From Kiritimatiellia bacterium (GTDB taxonomy: Bacteria > Verrucomicrobiota > Kiritimatiellia > RFP12 > UBA1067), in assembly GCA_904502135.1 (NCBI GenBank), contig CAJGDE010000023.1, positions 1-20,934 on the forward strand: DNA of 20,934 nucleotides, given 5' to 3'. Of the stretch, positions 6,168-14,042 are shown piece by piece; position 1 is the stretch's first letter; the number at the start of each line of letters is the position of its first letter. A program made the position numbers and the translations under genes. The notes below the pieces were generated by a model. That model had not been told where the DNA came from. It worked only from the letters and a program-made list of their open reading frames with translations, and did no database searches.

Positions 6168-9151
6168 ATCATTTCTCTCCCGCAACATTTTTTAAATTTC
6201 TTGCCGCTACCGCACGGACAGGGATCGTTTCTTCCCACCGTTGCGGCGTTCTGAACCTTACAGGCGCTCCTAGTCGCCGACATCATCGAGGCGAACACGT
6301 CCGCGACCGTCTCGCCTCCGACAGGCTTAGAAGCTTCTGCGGCCATCTCTCTTGGGCCATCGATGCTTATCTCCTGCTCGTTGTCCTTGGCCATCTCCTG
6401 GCGCTCAGCCATCATTTTGAACATCGCCTGCATTCTGGCGGCCGTAGCACTTCTAAATTCACTGGAGACGACCTTTGATTTAATCGAGCTCATGAGAGAC
6501 TCGAACATATCGAAAGCCTCTTTCTTGTACTCGATCAAAGGATCTCTCTGGCCATAGGCGCGAAGATTTACGCCGTGCCTGAGATCGTCCATCGCCCTTA
6601 GGTAATCCTGCCATTCGCGGTCGATCACCTGCAGGAACACGCCGCGTTCCATGTACGGCAGAGTATCTTGATCTTCGCCGGCGCATTTCATCTCATAAGC
6701 TTCTTCGACGCGCTTCATGATAAGTTCGGCGGCCAACGCCGGCGTTCCCATCAAAGGCTTGATTTCATCTTCGCCCACGGTAACGGGGAACGTTACGGCG
6801 AGCCAATTCATGAAATCGTCGAGATTGCCGTCTTTGGCGTCGAAAAGATAGCGCTCGCACTGCGTCAGCACCAAGTCGTTCATAACATCAAGAATGAGAT
6901 TATGCACTGCTTTCTGATCGCCTGTCAAAACGCGGGAACGAAGTTCGTAGACTATAGAGCGCTGCCTGTTCATCACGTCATCGTATTCAAGCGTGCGCTT
7001 TCTTACGGAATAATGCTGCTGCTCCACGCGGCGCTGAGCGGTCTCGACGGAACGGTTGAGCCACTTATGCTCCATCACCTCGCCCTCCTGAAGACCGAGG
7101 CGCTGCATTATGCCGGCGATGCGCTGCGAACCGAAAAGGCGCATAAGCTGATCTTCAAGAGAAATGAAGAACTGAGAACCACCGGGATCGCCCTGACGAG
7201 AGCAGCGGCCTCTCAACTGACGGTCAATTCTGCGGGATTCATGGCGCTCCGAACCGATGACATGAAGACCTCCAAGTTCCGTCACGCCTTCACCGAGTTT
7301 AATGTCGGTTCCACGACCGGCCATGTTCGTCGCGATCGTGACCGCGCCGGGGCGGCCGGCCAACGAGACGATTTCGGCCTCTCTAGCATGATTCTTGGCG
7401 TTTAGAACTTCGTGAGGTATTCGAGCGATCTTAAGCATGCGCGAAAGAATCTCGGATGTGTCGACCGTCACGGTGCCGAGAAGAACGGGTTGCCCCTTCT
7501 CATGGCGCTTTTGGACGTCAGCGATGATCGCTTTGAACTTTTCGCGTTGAGTGCGGTAAATCTGATCGTTGCCGTCAATGCGGTTGACAGGCTTGTTCGT
7601 CGGAATCGAAACCACGTCAAGCTTGTAGATGTCGTGAAACTCCCTCGCCTCCGTCTCGGCCGTGCCGGTCATGCCGGAAAGCTTCTTATAGAGCCTGAAA
7701 TAGTTCTGGATGGTGATCGTCGCTAAAGTCTGAGACTCTTTTTCGATCTCCACGCCCTCTTTGGCCTCAACCGCCTGATGAAGCCCGTCGCTCCAGCGGC
7801 GTCCCGGAAGGACTCTCCCCGTAAACTCGTCGACGATATAAACGTGATTGTCCTGAACGACGTAATCGACATCTTTCTCGTAAAGGCAATAGGCCCTTAG
7901 AAGCTGATCCACGACATGAACACGATCAGACCTCTCAACGAACTGAGACTGCGCCAGACGCCTTTTTTCAAGACGCTCGGTCTCGCTCAGGCTGACATCT
8001 CCGTCGATGGCCGACATCTCGGAAGCGAGATCGGGCAGGACGAAAAGCTGAGGATCTTGAGGGCAAATCTTAATGCACCCTTTATCCGTAAGAGCGACCT
8101 CGCGCGTGCGCTCGTCGATTGTAAAGTAAAGCTCATCCTTAAGCTCGCGGGCGTGTTCCTTGTACATCTCGCTGAGCATCTGCATCTCAACATCTTCGTG
8201 AAGTTTTCTTATCTCGGCATCTTCAAGAAGGTGCATAAGCTGCTTATGCTTCGGCATCGAATGATAGACCTGATAGATGCGGTCTTTCACCTTCTGCACA
8301 TCGCCCGAGGCGATCGCCTTCTTCGCCTCCTGGATAAGGTCGTTGCACATCGAGCTTTGAACTCTGACTATTGAGGAGACGAGCGGATTTACCTCATTGT
8401 AGATGTGCGAAGTGGAAACCGTGGCCGGCCCTGAAATGATAAGAGGCGTGCGGGCCTCGTCGATGAGAATCGAGTCGACTTCGTCGACGATGGCGAAATT
8501 GTGGCCATTTTGCACCACCTGTTCCGGCGATTGGGCCATGCCGTTGTCACGCAAATAGTCAAAGCCGAATTCACTGTTCGTGCCGTAGGTTATATCGCAG
8601 AGATACTGCTGGCGGCGTTCGGCGCTGTCCATCGAATTCTGTATGCACCCGACGGTAAGACCGAGAAACTTATAAAGGTGCCCCATCCACGTGGCGTCAC
8701 GCTTGGCGAGATAGTCATTTACCGTAACAAGCTGCACGTTCTTGCCTGCAAGGGCGTTAAGATAAAGCGGCAACGTCGCGACGAGCGTTTTTCCCTCGCC
8801 GGTCTGCATTTCGGAGATTTTTCCCTGATGAAGAACTATGCCGCCAATAAGCTGCACGTCAAACGGGATCATGTTCCACGTAAGGGTGTGGCCGCACACT
8901 TCCTCTGTCGTTCCGACAAGACGGCGACAGGCGTTTTTAACAAGCGCAAACGCTTCAGGCAAAATGGAATCGAGCGACTCTCCTTTGGAAACACGCTCCT
9001 TGAATTCCCGCGTGATGCGCGGATAGTCCTCATCGGAAAGATTCGCTTTCTGCAGCTCCTCTTCACGACGGTTTATTTCGGCGACGATCGGCCAAAGTTT
9101 CTTAAGCTCGCGGTCATTCTTTGTGCCGAAAAGCAATTTCAGAAGATTCAT
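6164..9151 (-). CDS. secA: Preprotein translocase ATPase SecA (with family-typical C-terminal zinc motif)
   Basis: SecA drives protein export through SecYEG. The 995-residue protein has Walker A MQTGEGKT (115-122), DEVDSILIDEARTPLIISGP (223-242), DEFTGR and GRRWSDGLHQAVEAKEG, SGMTGTAETE (492-501), ATNMAGRGTDI and a C-terminal CPCGSGKKFKKCCG zinc-binding tail for SecB/ribosome contact. It is about 95 residues longer than E. coli SecA. Much of the excess is an extra segment of about 55 residues between ISGPA and FTIDERTR and a further 25 residues before DVDYVV. The frame is open to a GTG at 9184, but ATG 9151 gives the expected MNLLKLLFGTKNDRELKKL start and avoids overlap with argF. No strong Shine-Dalgarno precedes this ATG. 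It begins 13 bp after argF and overlaps ispD by 4 bp. Confidence 0.98.
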   Translation of the reverse strand: MNLLKLLFGTKNDRELKKLWPIVAEINRREEELQKANLSDEDYPRITREFKERVSKGESLDSILPEAFALVKNACRRLVGTTEEVCGHTLTWNMIPFDVQLIGGIVLHQGKISEMQTGEGKTLVATLPLYLNALAGKNVQLVTVNDYLAKRDATWMGHLYKFLGLTVGCIQNSMDSAERRQQYLCDITYGTNSEFGFDYLRDNGMAQSPEQVVQNGHNFAIVDEVDSILIDEARTPLIISGPATVSTSHIYNEVNPLVSSIVRVQSSMCNDLIQEAKKAIASGDVQKVKDRIYQVYHSMPKHKQLMHLLEDAEIRKLHEDVEMQMLSEMYKEHARELKDELYFTIDERTREVALTDKGCIKICPQDPQLFVLPDLASEMSAIDGDVSLSETERLEKRRLAQSQFVERSDRVHVVDQLLRAYCLYEKDVDYVVQDNHVYIVDEFTGRVLPGRRWSDGLHQAVEAKEGVEIEKESQTLATITIQNYFRLYKKLSGMTGTAETEAREFHDIYKLDVVSIPTNKPVNRIDGNDQIYRTQREKFKAIIADVQKRHEKGQPVLLGTVTVDTSEILSRMLKIARIPHEVLNAKNHAREAEIVSLAGRPGAVTIATNMAGRGTDIKLGEGVTELGGLHVIGSERHESRRIDRQLRGRCSRQGDPGGSQFFISLEDQLMRLFGSQRIAGIMQRLGLQEGEVMEHKWLNRSVETAQRRVEQQHYSVRKRTLEYDDVMNRQRSIVYELRSRVLTGDQKAVHNLILDVMNDLVLTQCERYLFDAKDGNLDDFMNWLAVTFPVTVGEDEIKPLMGTPALAAELIMKRVEEAYEMKCAGEDQDTLPYMERGVFLQVIDREWQDYLRAMDDLRHGVNLRAYGQRDPLIEYKKEAFDMFESLMSSIKSKVVSSEFRSATAARMQAMFKMMAERQEMAKDNEQEISIDGPREMAAEASKPVGGETVADVFASMMSATRSACKVQNAATVGRNDPCPCGSGKKFKKCCGREMI

Positions 9152-9164
9152 CGTTTTATTTCTA

Positions 9165-10169
9165 TCAAATGGACTTTCTGTCACAGAGCGCCGACACGAA
9201 CAGCGCCTTTATCGTATGCATGCGGTTTTCCGATTCGTCAAACACCTTGGAATACTGCGACTCGAAAACCTCGTCGGTTACCTCCAAAGCGCCAGACTCT
9301 TTCGTAACTTCGGTGTTGAAATCATGGAAGGCGGACAGGCAGTGCAAGAACATCAGCTTTCCGCCGATATTACCCGTTGCTCGCATGAGATCCATGTTAA
9401 TCTGGTAGGGCTTGAGCATTTTTATGCGCTCGGCCGTCTTAGATTCCTCGCCCATAGATACCCACACGTCGGTGTAAAGAACGTTAGCGCCTCTGACACC
9501 TTTTTGCGGATCATCATAAACATTGATGTCAACTCCGTTGCGCTTAGCCACAACCTCCGCCTCGGCAAGAACGGCTTCATCGGGCCAAAGTTCTTTCGGC
9601 GTGCAGCAAACATACCTTACTCCGGCTTTAGCGCAGCCCATCATAAGAGAATTGGCGACATTGTTTCTCCCGTCGCCCACATAAGCGACAGTAGTGTTTT
9701 TCAAATCGCCGAACGTCTCTTTGATCGTCAGAAGATCGGCTAGAATCTGCGTCGGATGGTAGTCATCGGTAAGCCCGTTCCAAACGGGAACGCCTGAATA
9801 TTCGGCAAGTTCCTCACACGTCTTCTGAGAGAACCCGCGGAAAAGAATTCCGTCATAGATTCGACCCAGCACGCGGGCTGTGTCTTTAACGGATTCTTTC
9901 TTGCCGAAATGAATATCAGGGCGCGTTAAATATTCAGCTCCGCCGCCCTCGTCGCGAGCGGCGATAATTGAACTATTGCGCGTTCTTGTAGAAGATTTCT
10001 CGAAAATAAGAGCAATGTTTTTTCTCTTAAGAAGATCGCCCCTGACGCCGGCATTGCGCCGAGCTTTCAGCTGGGCGGCAAGGTCGATCAAGTCGAGCAT
10101 TTCCTCATCCGAGAACGAGGCCAGGCGCATAAGACTGCGCCCCTTTAAGCTATCCATCCAATTTAACAT
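9165..10169 (-). CDS. argF: Ornithine carbamoyltransferase
   Basis: The enzyme forms citrulline from ornithine and carbamoyl phosphate in arginine synthesis. The 334-residue product has the carbamoyl phosphate motif SSTRTR (59-64), GKKES (89-93), FRGFSQKT (110-117), GVPVWNGLTDDYHPTQ (126-141), YTDVWVSMGEE (232-242) and a C-terminal ENRMHTIKA. The ornithine-loop motif HCLP is instead HCLS (276-279), with codon TCC at 9335-9333, a one-base difference from a proline codon. Other active-site motifs look intact. The first ATG (10169) was chosen; it lies 7 nt after a perfect extended -10, so the mRNA is predicted to be leaderless. It is the first gene of the operon continuing to secA. Putrescine or another carbamoyl acceptor is possible but less likely, given the DVWVSMGE motif. 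Confidence 0.94.
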   Translation of the reverse strand: MLNWMDSLKGRSLMRLASFSDEEMLDLIDLAAQLKARRNAGVRGDLLKRKNIALIFEKSSTRTRNSSIIAARDEGGGAEYLTRPDIHFGKKESVKDTARVLGRIYDGILFRGFSQKTCEELAEYSGVPVWNGLTDDYHPTQILADLLTIKETFGDLKNTTVAYVGDGRNNVANSLMMGCAKAGVRYVCCTPKELWPDEAVLAEAEVVAKRNGVDINVYDDPQKGVRGANVLYTDVWVSMGEESKTAERIKMLKPYQINMDLMRATGNIGGKLMFLHCLSAFHDFNTEVTKESGALEVTDEVFESQYSKVFDESENRMHTIKALFVSALCDRKSI

Positions 10170-10176
10170 ACCGTAT

Positions 10177-10188
10177 ATTATACCATAA
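10177..10188 (-). promoter_or_regulatory. Leaderless promoter of argF (extended -10)
   Basis: TTATGGTATAAT on the minus strand is an extended -10 (TG 10185-10184, TATAAT 10182-10177). Exactly 7 nt separate it from the argF ATG at 10169, so transcription should begin at or one base from the start codon. No Shine-Dalgarno fits in that space. No -35 is recognisable. It lies in the 31-bp gap after rhaA and should drive the whole argF-dnaX operon. Confidence 0.7.
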
Positions 10189-10200
10189 TCTGCTATTGGT

Positions 10201-11436
10201 TTATCTTTTCAGCAAGACTTCCTTTTCGTATTTCTGAACAGCCTTGAGCCATGATTCGTCGGCCGGCATGCCTGCACGGCGGCAGAATTCAGCCCAGACA
10301 TCGCTTACGGGATAGTTCTTGAACTCCTCTTGCATAACGAGCTGTGAAGTAAACTCGCCGGCGTCCTGCATAGCCTTAAGCGCGTCATTGGGCTGAAGCA
10401 TCGCCTTAAGAAGTTCCTTTTGCATATTGCGCATTCCAAGAACCCATGCCGCGACACGATTTATCGATGCATCAAAATAGTCAAGCGCGATGATGAAGTT
10501 CTTCGGCCCCATACGCACTATCTCTTGCGCGGCGGCGCGCAAGTCGTCGTTCTGACGGATCACATGATCGGAATCCCAGCGCACGGGACGCGAAATGTGA
10601 AAAGCGACCTTGCCGAAGAACATCAAAAACGAACTGATCTTATCGGCAACATTTTCACTTATATGGAAATGCCCCATATCAAGAAGCCCTAAAATGCCCT
10701 TCTTCATGGCATACCCCATGACAAACTCATGCGAGCATACGGTGTACGACTCGACACCGATGCCGAAGAGTTTCGACTCAAGAAGAGGAATCACCTTTTT
10801 CTTGTCGTACTTGGCGTTGAAAATCTTATCAAGCGACTCTGCCATGCGTTTACGCGGCCCGAGACGATCGGAAGGCTCATCTTTGTAACCGTCAGGCATC
10901 CAGTAATTGATTGCGCATGGCGAATTCAGTTCCTTTGCGAAATATTCCGCAATCTTAAGGCACTGTATACCATGCTTAACCCAAAAGGCTCGCACCTTCG
11001 GATCAGGATTTGAAAGTGTAAGACCGTCTGCAGCCAAAGGATGGGAGAAGAACGTAGGATTAAAGTCAAGCTTAACGCCGCTCTTCTTCGCCCAGTCGAC
11101 CCAAGGCTTAAAATGCTTGGGCTCAAGTTTGTCGCGGTCGGCTATCTTGCCCTCATGAACCCCGTAGCATGCGTGGAGATTGACGCGGTGTTTCCCGGGA
11201 ATGAGCGACATGGCCATATCGATATCGGCCATAAGTTCCTGCGGAGTGCGAGCCTTGCCGGGGTAGTTGCCGGTCGTTTGGATTCCGCCCGTAGCTCCGC
11301 CAGTCGTCTCAAAACCGCAAACGTCATCGCCCTGCCAGCAGTGCATTGAAATGGAAATCTCAGAAAGATCCTTAAGAACCTTTTCGGTATCGACGCCGAT
11401 CTTGGCGTACTTTTTCTTCGCCTCATTGTAACTCAT
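10201..11436 (-). CDS. rhaA: L-rhamnose isomerase
   Basis: RhaA interconverts L-rhamnose and L-rhamnulose. The 411-residue product is close to the usual length (about 419). It contains ISMHCWQGDDVCGFE (29-43), VNLHACYG (85-92), LDFNPTFFSHP (123-133), NYWMPDG (177-183) and the metal-site region. Expected ligands are seen at E229 (VESYT), D253 (LDMGHFH), H280, D288 and D290 (RPVRWDSDHV), and D319 (ALDYFDASINR). The ATG at 11436 overlaps the rhaB stop codon (ATGA), indicating coupled translation from the rhaB promoter. Order is rhaB then rhaA, followed by argF under its own promoter. The rhamnulose-1-phosphate aldolase expected for the pathway is not in the window. Confidence 0.96.
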   Translation of the reverse strand: MSYNEAKKKYAKIGVDTEKVLKDLSEISISMHCWQGDDVCGFETTGGATGGIQTTGNYPGKARTPQELMADIDMAMSLIPGKHRVNLHACYGVHEGKIADRDKLEPKHFKPWVDWAKKSGVKLDFNPTFFSHPLAADGLTLSNPDPKVRAFWVKHGIQCLKIAEYFAKELNSPCAINYWMPDGYKDEPSDRLGPRKRMAESLDKIFNAKYDKKKVIPLLESKLFGIGVESYTVCSHEFVMGYAMKKGILGLLDMGHFHISENVADKISSFLMFFGKVAFHISRPVRWDSDHVIRQNDDLRAAAQEIVRMGPKNFIIALDYFDASINRVAAWVLGMRNMQKELLKAMLQPNDALKAMQDAGEFTSQLVMQEEFKNYPVSDVWAEFCRRAGMPADESWLKAVQKYEKEVLLKR

Positions 11437-12881
11437 TTTCTTATCGCCTTTCTTGCTTCGTTTAAGTCGGTGAATTCACCTGAGAAAATCATTTGAACTA
11501 TGAGATTGCCGATAGCCGTACCTTCCGTCGGCCCAGCAAACACTTCAAGACCCGTGGCCTCGGCGGTAAGAGCGTTCAGATAACGATCTTGAGAGCCTCC
11601 GCCTACTATATTCAGCGACGTGTAAGTCTTTCCGGTAATGTCGCTTAAATTGCGCGCCTCCGAAGCGTAGTTTTCGGCTAGCGACCGGTAGACAAGCTGA
11701 ATAAGCTCGCCCACGCTCGCAGGAGCGCGGCCCAATTTCGCGGCCTCGTCCGTAACCTCCGCGATCATCGAGCTCGGATTGAGGAAGCGGTGTTTATTCA
11801 CGTCTAACACAACGCCAACATCGTCAGCCGCACGCGCCGCCATTTCAAGATCGGCGAATGAATATTTGCGCGAGCTATCATAATCCTTGATGGATTTCAG
11901 AGCCTCGCGCGTTTCATCGTTATTCTTCCCCTCAACATATTTCACGCCGTTAAGTTCACGGCGGATGGACTGTATCATCCAAAGCCCCATAATGTTTTTA
12001 AGGAAACGGAAACGATACCATGCTCCGCCTTCATTGGAGAAATTGGCATTGAGCGACTCCTTGCCGGTAATGGGCTGCGGATTCTCAACACCGATTATCG
12101 ACCATGTTCCGCTTGAAAGATAAATCGCTTTATCATCGCGGGCCGGAACCGCAAGATAGGCACTGCCCGTATCATGACACGCCGGAAGCACCACCTTCGC
12201 GTCGTAGCCGACAGCCTCTCTCACCTCGGGCGTAAAACCGCCGACTTCGCTTCCCGGCATCGTAAGAGGATGGAAAATTTTCTCTGGCAGGCCAAGGCGT
12301 TCTATCAAAGTCTTATCCCATGTCTTGGTGCGGGCATTGACGAGCGAACTTGTGGAGGCGTCGGTATACTCGTTAACCATCCTCCCTGTAAGAACATAAT
12401 TCAGATAATCGGGTATGAAAAGAATCCTGTCGGCCTTTTCCAATTGACCGGGATCTTCCTTTTTCAGAGCCGCCAACTGGTAAATGGTGTTGTAGAAGGC
12501 CTTCTGGATACCTGTGATGGCGTACAGATCCTTAAACGGTATAAGGCTCTCGACATATTCGGGCATACCATCGGTCCGCTTGTCTCTGTACGCGACAGCG
12601 TCACCGACGCGATTACCGTTCTCGTCGACGAGAACATAATCTACGCCCCATGTGTCTATGCCGACGGTCTCAGGCACCATACCCTTGTCGGCAGCAGCCT
12701 TCAACCCCGCTATGATATGCTTCGACAGGGAGTCGAGATCCCAGCATTCGTGACCATTGGAGATAATCTGAGTGTTGTCGAAACGATAAACCTCTTCCAG
12801 TTTGATTTCACCGTTTTCGACATACCCGATTATATGACGGCCTGAGCTGGCCCCGATATCAATTGCTAAATGATATTTCAT
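11433..12881 (-). CDS. rhaB: Rhamnulokinase (FGGY family)
   Basis: RhaB phosphorylates L-rhamnulose with ATP. The 482-residue FGGY kinase opens with AIDIGASSGR (6-15), the phosphate-binding loop typical of rhamnulokinases, then VGIDTWGVDYVLVD, AYRDKRTDGM, the HDTGSAYLAVPA segment containing the likely catalytic aspartate, YLSSGTWSIIGVE, and IVGGGSQDRYLN near the C-terminus. It is adjacent to and overlaps rhaA by 4 bp, which supports rhamnulose over other sugars. The ATG at 12881 lies 7 nt after an extended -10, predicting a leaderless transcript. No regulator or catabolite-repression site could be identified upstream; only 34 bp separate it from thiN. Confidence 0.95.
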   Translation of the reverse strand: MKYHLAIDIGASSGRHIIGYVENGEIKLEEVYRFDNTQIISNGHECWDLDSLSKHIIAGLKAAADKGMVPETVGIDTWGVDYVLVDENGNRVGDAVAYRDKRTDGMPEYVESLIPFKDLYAITGIQKAFYNTIYQLAALKKEDPGQLEKADRILFIPDYLNYVLTGRMVNEYTDASTSSLVNARTKTWDKTLIERLGLPEKIFHPLTMPGSEVGGFTPEVREAVGYDAKVVLPACHDTGSAYLAVPARDDKAIYLSSGTWSIIGVENPQPITGKESLNANFSNEGGAWYRFRFLKNIMGLWMIQSIRRELNGVKYVEGKNNDETREALKSIKDYDSSRKYSFADLEMAARAADDVGVVLDVNKHRFLNPSSMIAEVTDEAAKLGRAPASVGELIQLVYRSLAENYASEARNLSDITGKTYTSLNIVGGGSQDRYLNALTAEATGLEVFAGPTEGTAIGNLIVQMIFSGEFTDLNEARKAIRK

Positions 12882-12888
12882 AGGTTAT

Positions 12889-12900
12889 ATTATATCATAA
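12889..12900 (-). promoter_or_regulatory. Leaderless promoter of rhaB-rhaA (extended -10)
   Basis: TTATGATATAAT on the minus strand contains TG at 12897-12896 and TATAAT at 12894-12889. The next 7 nt lead straight into the rhaB ATG at 12881, the same geometry as at argF. There is no room for a ribosome-binding site and no recognisable -35 (AACCGT or TAACCG at 17-18 nt spacing). Confidence 0.7.
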
Positions 12901-12915
12901 TATACTCGGTTACGG

Positions 12916-13524
12916 TTAAAATGAGATAAAAACCGAAACAGGATGAGAGGCCGTCACAGAAAACGACTTTCCTGAAGCGCGGTTGAGTGTAGCGCGAAAA
13001 AGCGTATCGAACTTTACTCCGTCAAGCGGCCACTTAAGACCTTTGGACGTCATTTCCGTTAAGGGATGTACGGCAAATATCGATACCCCCGCCCCTTCAC
13101 GCGATTTGAAACGCTTAGCGCCCTCTACCGGGTAAAAAACACCGTTTTCCGTGATTATGCGCACTTTATAATGAAGAGATCTGAAAACATTGCCTATCGT
13201 ATGGTCTTCGCGCTTGCCGCTGGCGCCGACGATGACGATATCCCTATGGGCGTTCTTTCGGCACCAGACAATGGCCTTCTCGAGATCGTTCGTCTCCTGA
13301 TCGCTATCTTTGATGATCTTTACCGTCTTGCGGCTGTAACGCCCGACGAGACTATCCATATCTCCGATTACAACATCGGGCCATCTGCCAAAGCGCCGTT
13401 TATACCCAATGGCTGCAGAATCGCAGGCGACGACAAACCGCGCGGCGGCGAGCTGATTCCAAGCCTCACCGCCGCGTTTGGGGAAATCCCCCGCCGCAAG
13501 TATCACAGTTCTTGCGGCTCTCAT
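12916..13524 (-). CDS. thiN: Thiamine pyrophosphokinase
   Basis: The enzyme transfers pyrophosphate from ATP to thiamine, giving thiamine diphosphate. The 202-residue protein has the catalytic-domain motifs CDSAA (34-38), DVVIGDMDS (50-58), QETNDLEKA (76-84) and GASGKREDHTIGN (100-112), which bind thiamine, ATP and Mg. Length is slightly below the usual 210-220; the C-terminal thiamine-binding beta domain (from about residue 130) is present. The ATG at 13524 directly abuts the stop codon of the His-rich protein gene, so the two are probably co-transcribed. No functional link between the two is apparent. No TPP riboswitch was seen upstream. Confidence 0.93.
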   Translation of the reverse strand: MRAARTVILAAGDFPKRGGEAWNQLAAARFVVACDSAAIGYKRRFGRWPDVVIGDMDSLVGRYSRKTVKIIKDSDQETNDLEKAIVWCRKNAHRDIVIVGASGKREDHTIGNVFRSLHYKVRIITENGVFYPVEGAKRFKSREGAGVSIFAVHPLTEMTSKGLKWPLDGVKFDTLFRATLNRASGKSFSVTASHPVSVFISF

Positions 13525-13962
13525 TTATTGGACCTGAACCGTACGCTGCTCGTAATGACCGGGCTGCCACACTCTTATGACGGTTCCGTTGGCCTGGACC
13601 TGATCGACATAGCGCCCATCAACCCATACGTTCTGCGTCTGATAAACTGGCGCGGGCGTAGTTACGACAACAGGCGCGCTCTGCACTACCACCGGAGCCG
13701 GCTGCGAGACGACGACCGGAGTCGAAGAAGCGACTACTACAGGTCTCGGATTGATCGTATTGACAATCGCATTCCCCAGTATCGCTCCGCCGACGATTCC
13801 TGCCGCAACCCATCCCGCATGGCGATGCGAATGATGGTGATGATGGTGGTGGCGGGGCGCATGATGGAATCTTCCGCCATGGCCGTGATGGGGTCTAGCC
13901 ATGCATACGCTAGCACACAAACATACGGACAGAACCGTAACAATGTATTTTATTTTATTCAT
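13525..13962 (-). CDS. Exported His-rich protein with glycine-zipper segment and WxPGHYE tail
   Basis: A 145-residue protein of unknown function. Residues 1-22 form a signal peptide (basic MNKIKY, hydrophobic core, probable cleavage after CMA). Residues 25-48 contain 14 histidines, including a run of seven encoded by mixed CAC/CAT codons. Residues 51-67 are a glycine-zipper-like hydrophobic stretch (GWVAAGIVGGAILGNAI). Residues 72-106 are a Pro/Val repeat (PVVV recurring four times), and the C-terminus has VWVDGRYVDQ and VWQPGHYE, a tandem aromatic pattern seen in some outer-membrane proteins. It should be periplasmic or envelope-bound, and metal binding is plausible from the histidines, but this is inference. 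AAAGGA precedes the ATG. It follows two CNNM-type genes after an 80-bp gap and abuts thiN. Confidence 0.8.
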   Translation of the reverse strand: MNKIKYIVTVLSVCLCASVCMARPHHGHGGRFHHAPRHHHHHHHSHRHAGWVAAGIVGGAILGNAIVNTINPRPVVVASSTPVVVSQPAPVVVQSAPVVVTTPAPVYQTQNVWVDGRYVDQVQANGTVIRVWQPGHYEQRTVQVQ

Positions 13963-14042
13963 CTTTCTTTTCCTTTCTGCCCTGTCATTTGTGGGCTTAT
14001 GTATATGTAGGTAATATCGTTATCGTTTTCTGACAAAATTTT

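Noticed and set aside
9152..9184. Upstream GTG start for secA at 9184
   Set aside because: It would overlap argF and add residues before the conserved MNLLKLLFG start; no ribosome-binding site supports it.
8501..9307. A 268-residue plus-strand open frame opposite secA and argF
   Set aside because: Antisense to conserved coding sequence with no recognisable domain.
12174..12845. A 223-residue open frame on the plus strand opposite rhaB
   Set aside because: It is the antisense shadow of rhaB, has no motif or ribosome-binding site, and lies fully inside a confident gene.
13840..13860. Run of CAC/CAT as a simple-sequence repeat or contingency locus
   Set aside because: The seven codons alternate irregularly, so there is no uniform repeat unit prone to slippage.
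13066..14010. A 314-residue open frame on the plus strand across thiN and the His-rich gene
   Set aside because: It is antisense to two supported genes, and its Met-rich C-terminal stretch is just the complement of the His codons.
13963..14042. Promoter candidate TTGTCA with TACATA upstream of the His-rich gene
   Set aside because: The spacing is about 21 nt and no extended -10 is present, unlike the other promoters here; left uncalled.
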